DNA of 5,683 nucleotides from CAYLLN01 sp040901775 (GTDB lineage: Bacteria > Planctomycetota > Planctomycetia > Pirellulales > Pirellulaceae), in NCBI GenBank assembly GCA_040901775.1, contig JBBDYF010000089.1, positions 1-5,683 of the forward strand. The letters are read 5' to 3'. The notes beneath the pieces are model-generated. The model had not been told where the DNA came from. It ran no database searches and saw only the letters and a program-made list of their open reading frames with translations. Below are positions 5,665-5,683 of the stretch, in pieces. A program made the position numbers and the translations under genes. The stretch's first letter is position 1. Each line of letters begins with the position of its first letter.

Positions 5665-5683
5665 CAAGCCCGACGCGCAAGCG
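5665..5683. repeat. Possible edge of a dispersed planctomycete intergenic repeat
   Basis: CAAGCCCGACGCGCAAGCG begins 12 bases after the protease stop and runs off the window. I recall closely similar GCCCGACGCG-AAGCG sequences recurring between genes in Pirellula/Rhodopirellula-type genomes. Only one copy is visible here, so the repeat nature rests on memory and not on this sequence. Confidence 0.3.

Overview
The window is GC-rich and mostly coding. It looks like a planctomycete chromosome, probably of the Pirellulales/Rhodopirellula type. The clues are a secreted PQQ-like beta-propeller with the 'W-x-Q-FRGP' start common in that phylum, weak or absent Shine-Dalgarno sequences, repeat-like intergenic DNA, and a gene-end sequence resembling a dispersed planctomycete repeat. 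This placement is inference; there is no rRNA or marker gene.

Layout: (1) 1-247 is a leader region with an imperfect inverted repeat built from CAGAGGCAC-like modules. (2) 248-1501 (+) encodes an exported PQQ-like beta-propeller protein. (3) 1502-2006 is a 505-base convergent intergenic region. It holds ten units of a 21-bp tandem repeat, an AT-richer patch with a 9-bp inverted repeat, a short hairpin, a G-quadruplex motif and a GC hairpin at the end of the next gene. (4) 4698-2007 (-) is a likely two-gene operon: a 591-residue polytopic membrane protein resembling GT-C glycosyltransferases, then a 293-residue family-2 glycosyltransferase of the dolichol/polyprenol-phosphate sugar synthase type. 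(5) 4699-4924 is a divergent intergenic region. (6) 4925-5653 (+) encodes a CPBP-family intramembrane glutamic protease with its catalytic motifs intact, starting at GTG.

How the genes may work together: the two glycosyltransferase-type genes form a plausible pair. The cytosolic family-2 enzyme would load a sugar onto a lipid phosphate, and the membrane protein would use that lipid-linked sugar on the outer face of the membrane. The beta-propeller and the CPBP protease show no clear link to this pair. No defence system, mobile element, CRISPR array or RNA gene was recognised. The most unusual DNA is the intergenic 21-bp array, whose period equals two turns of the helix and whose central three copies are identical.
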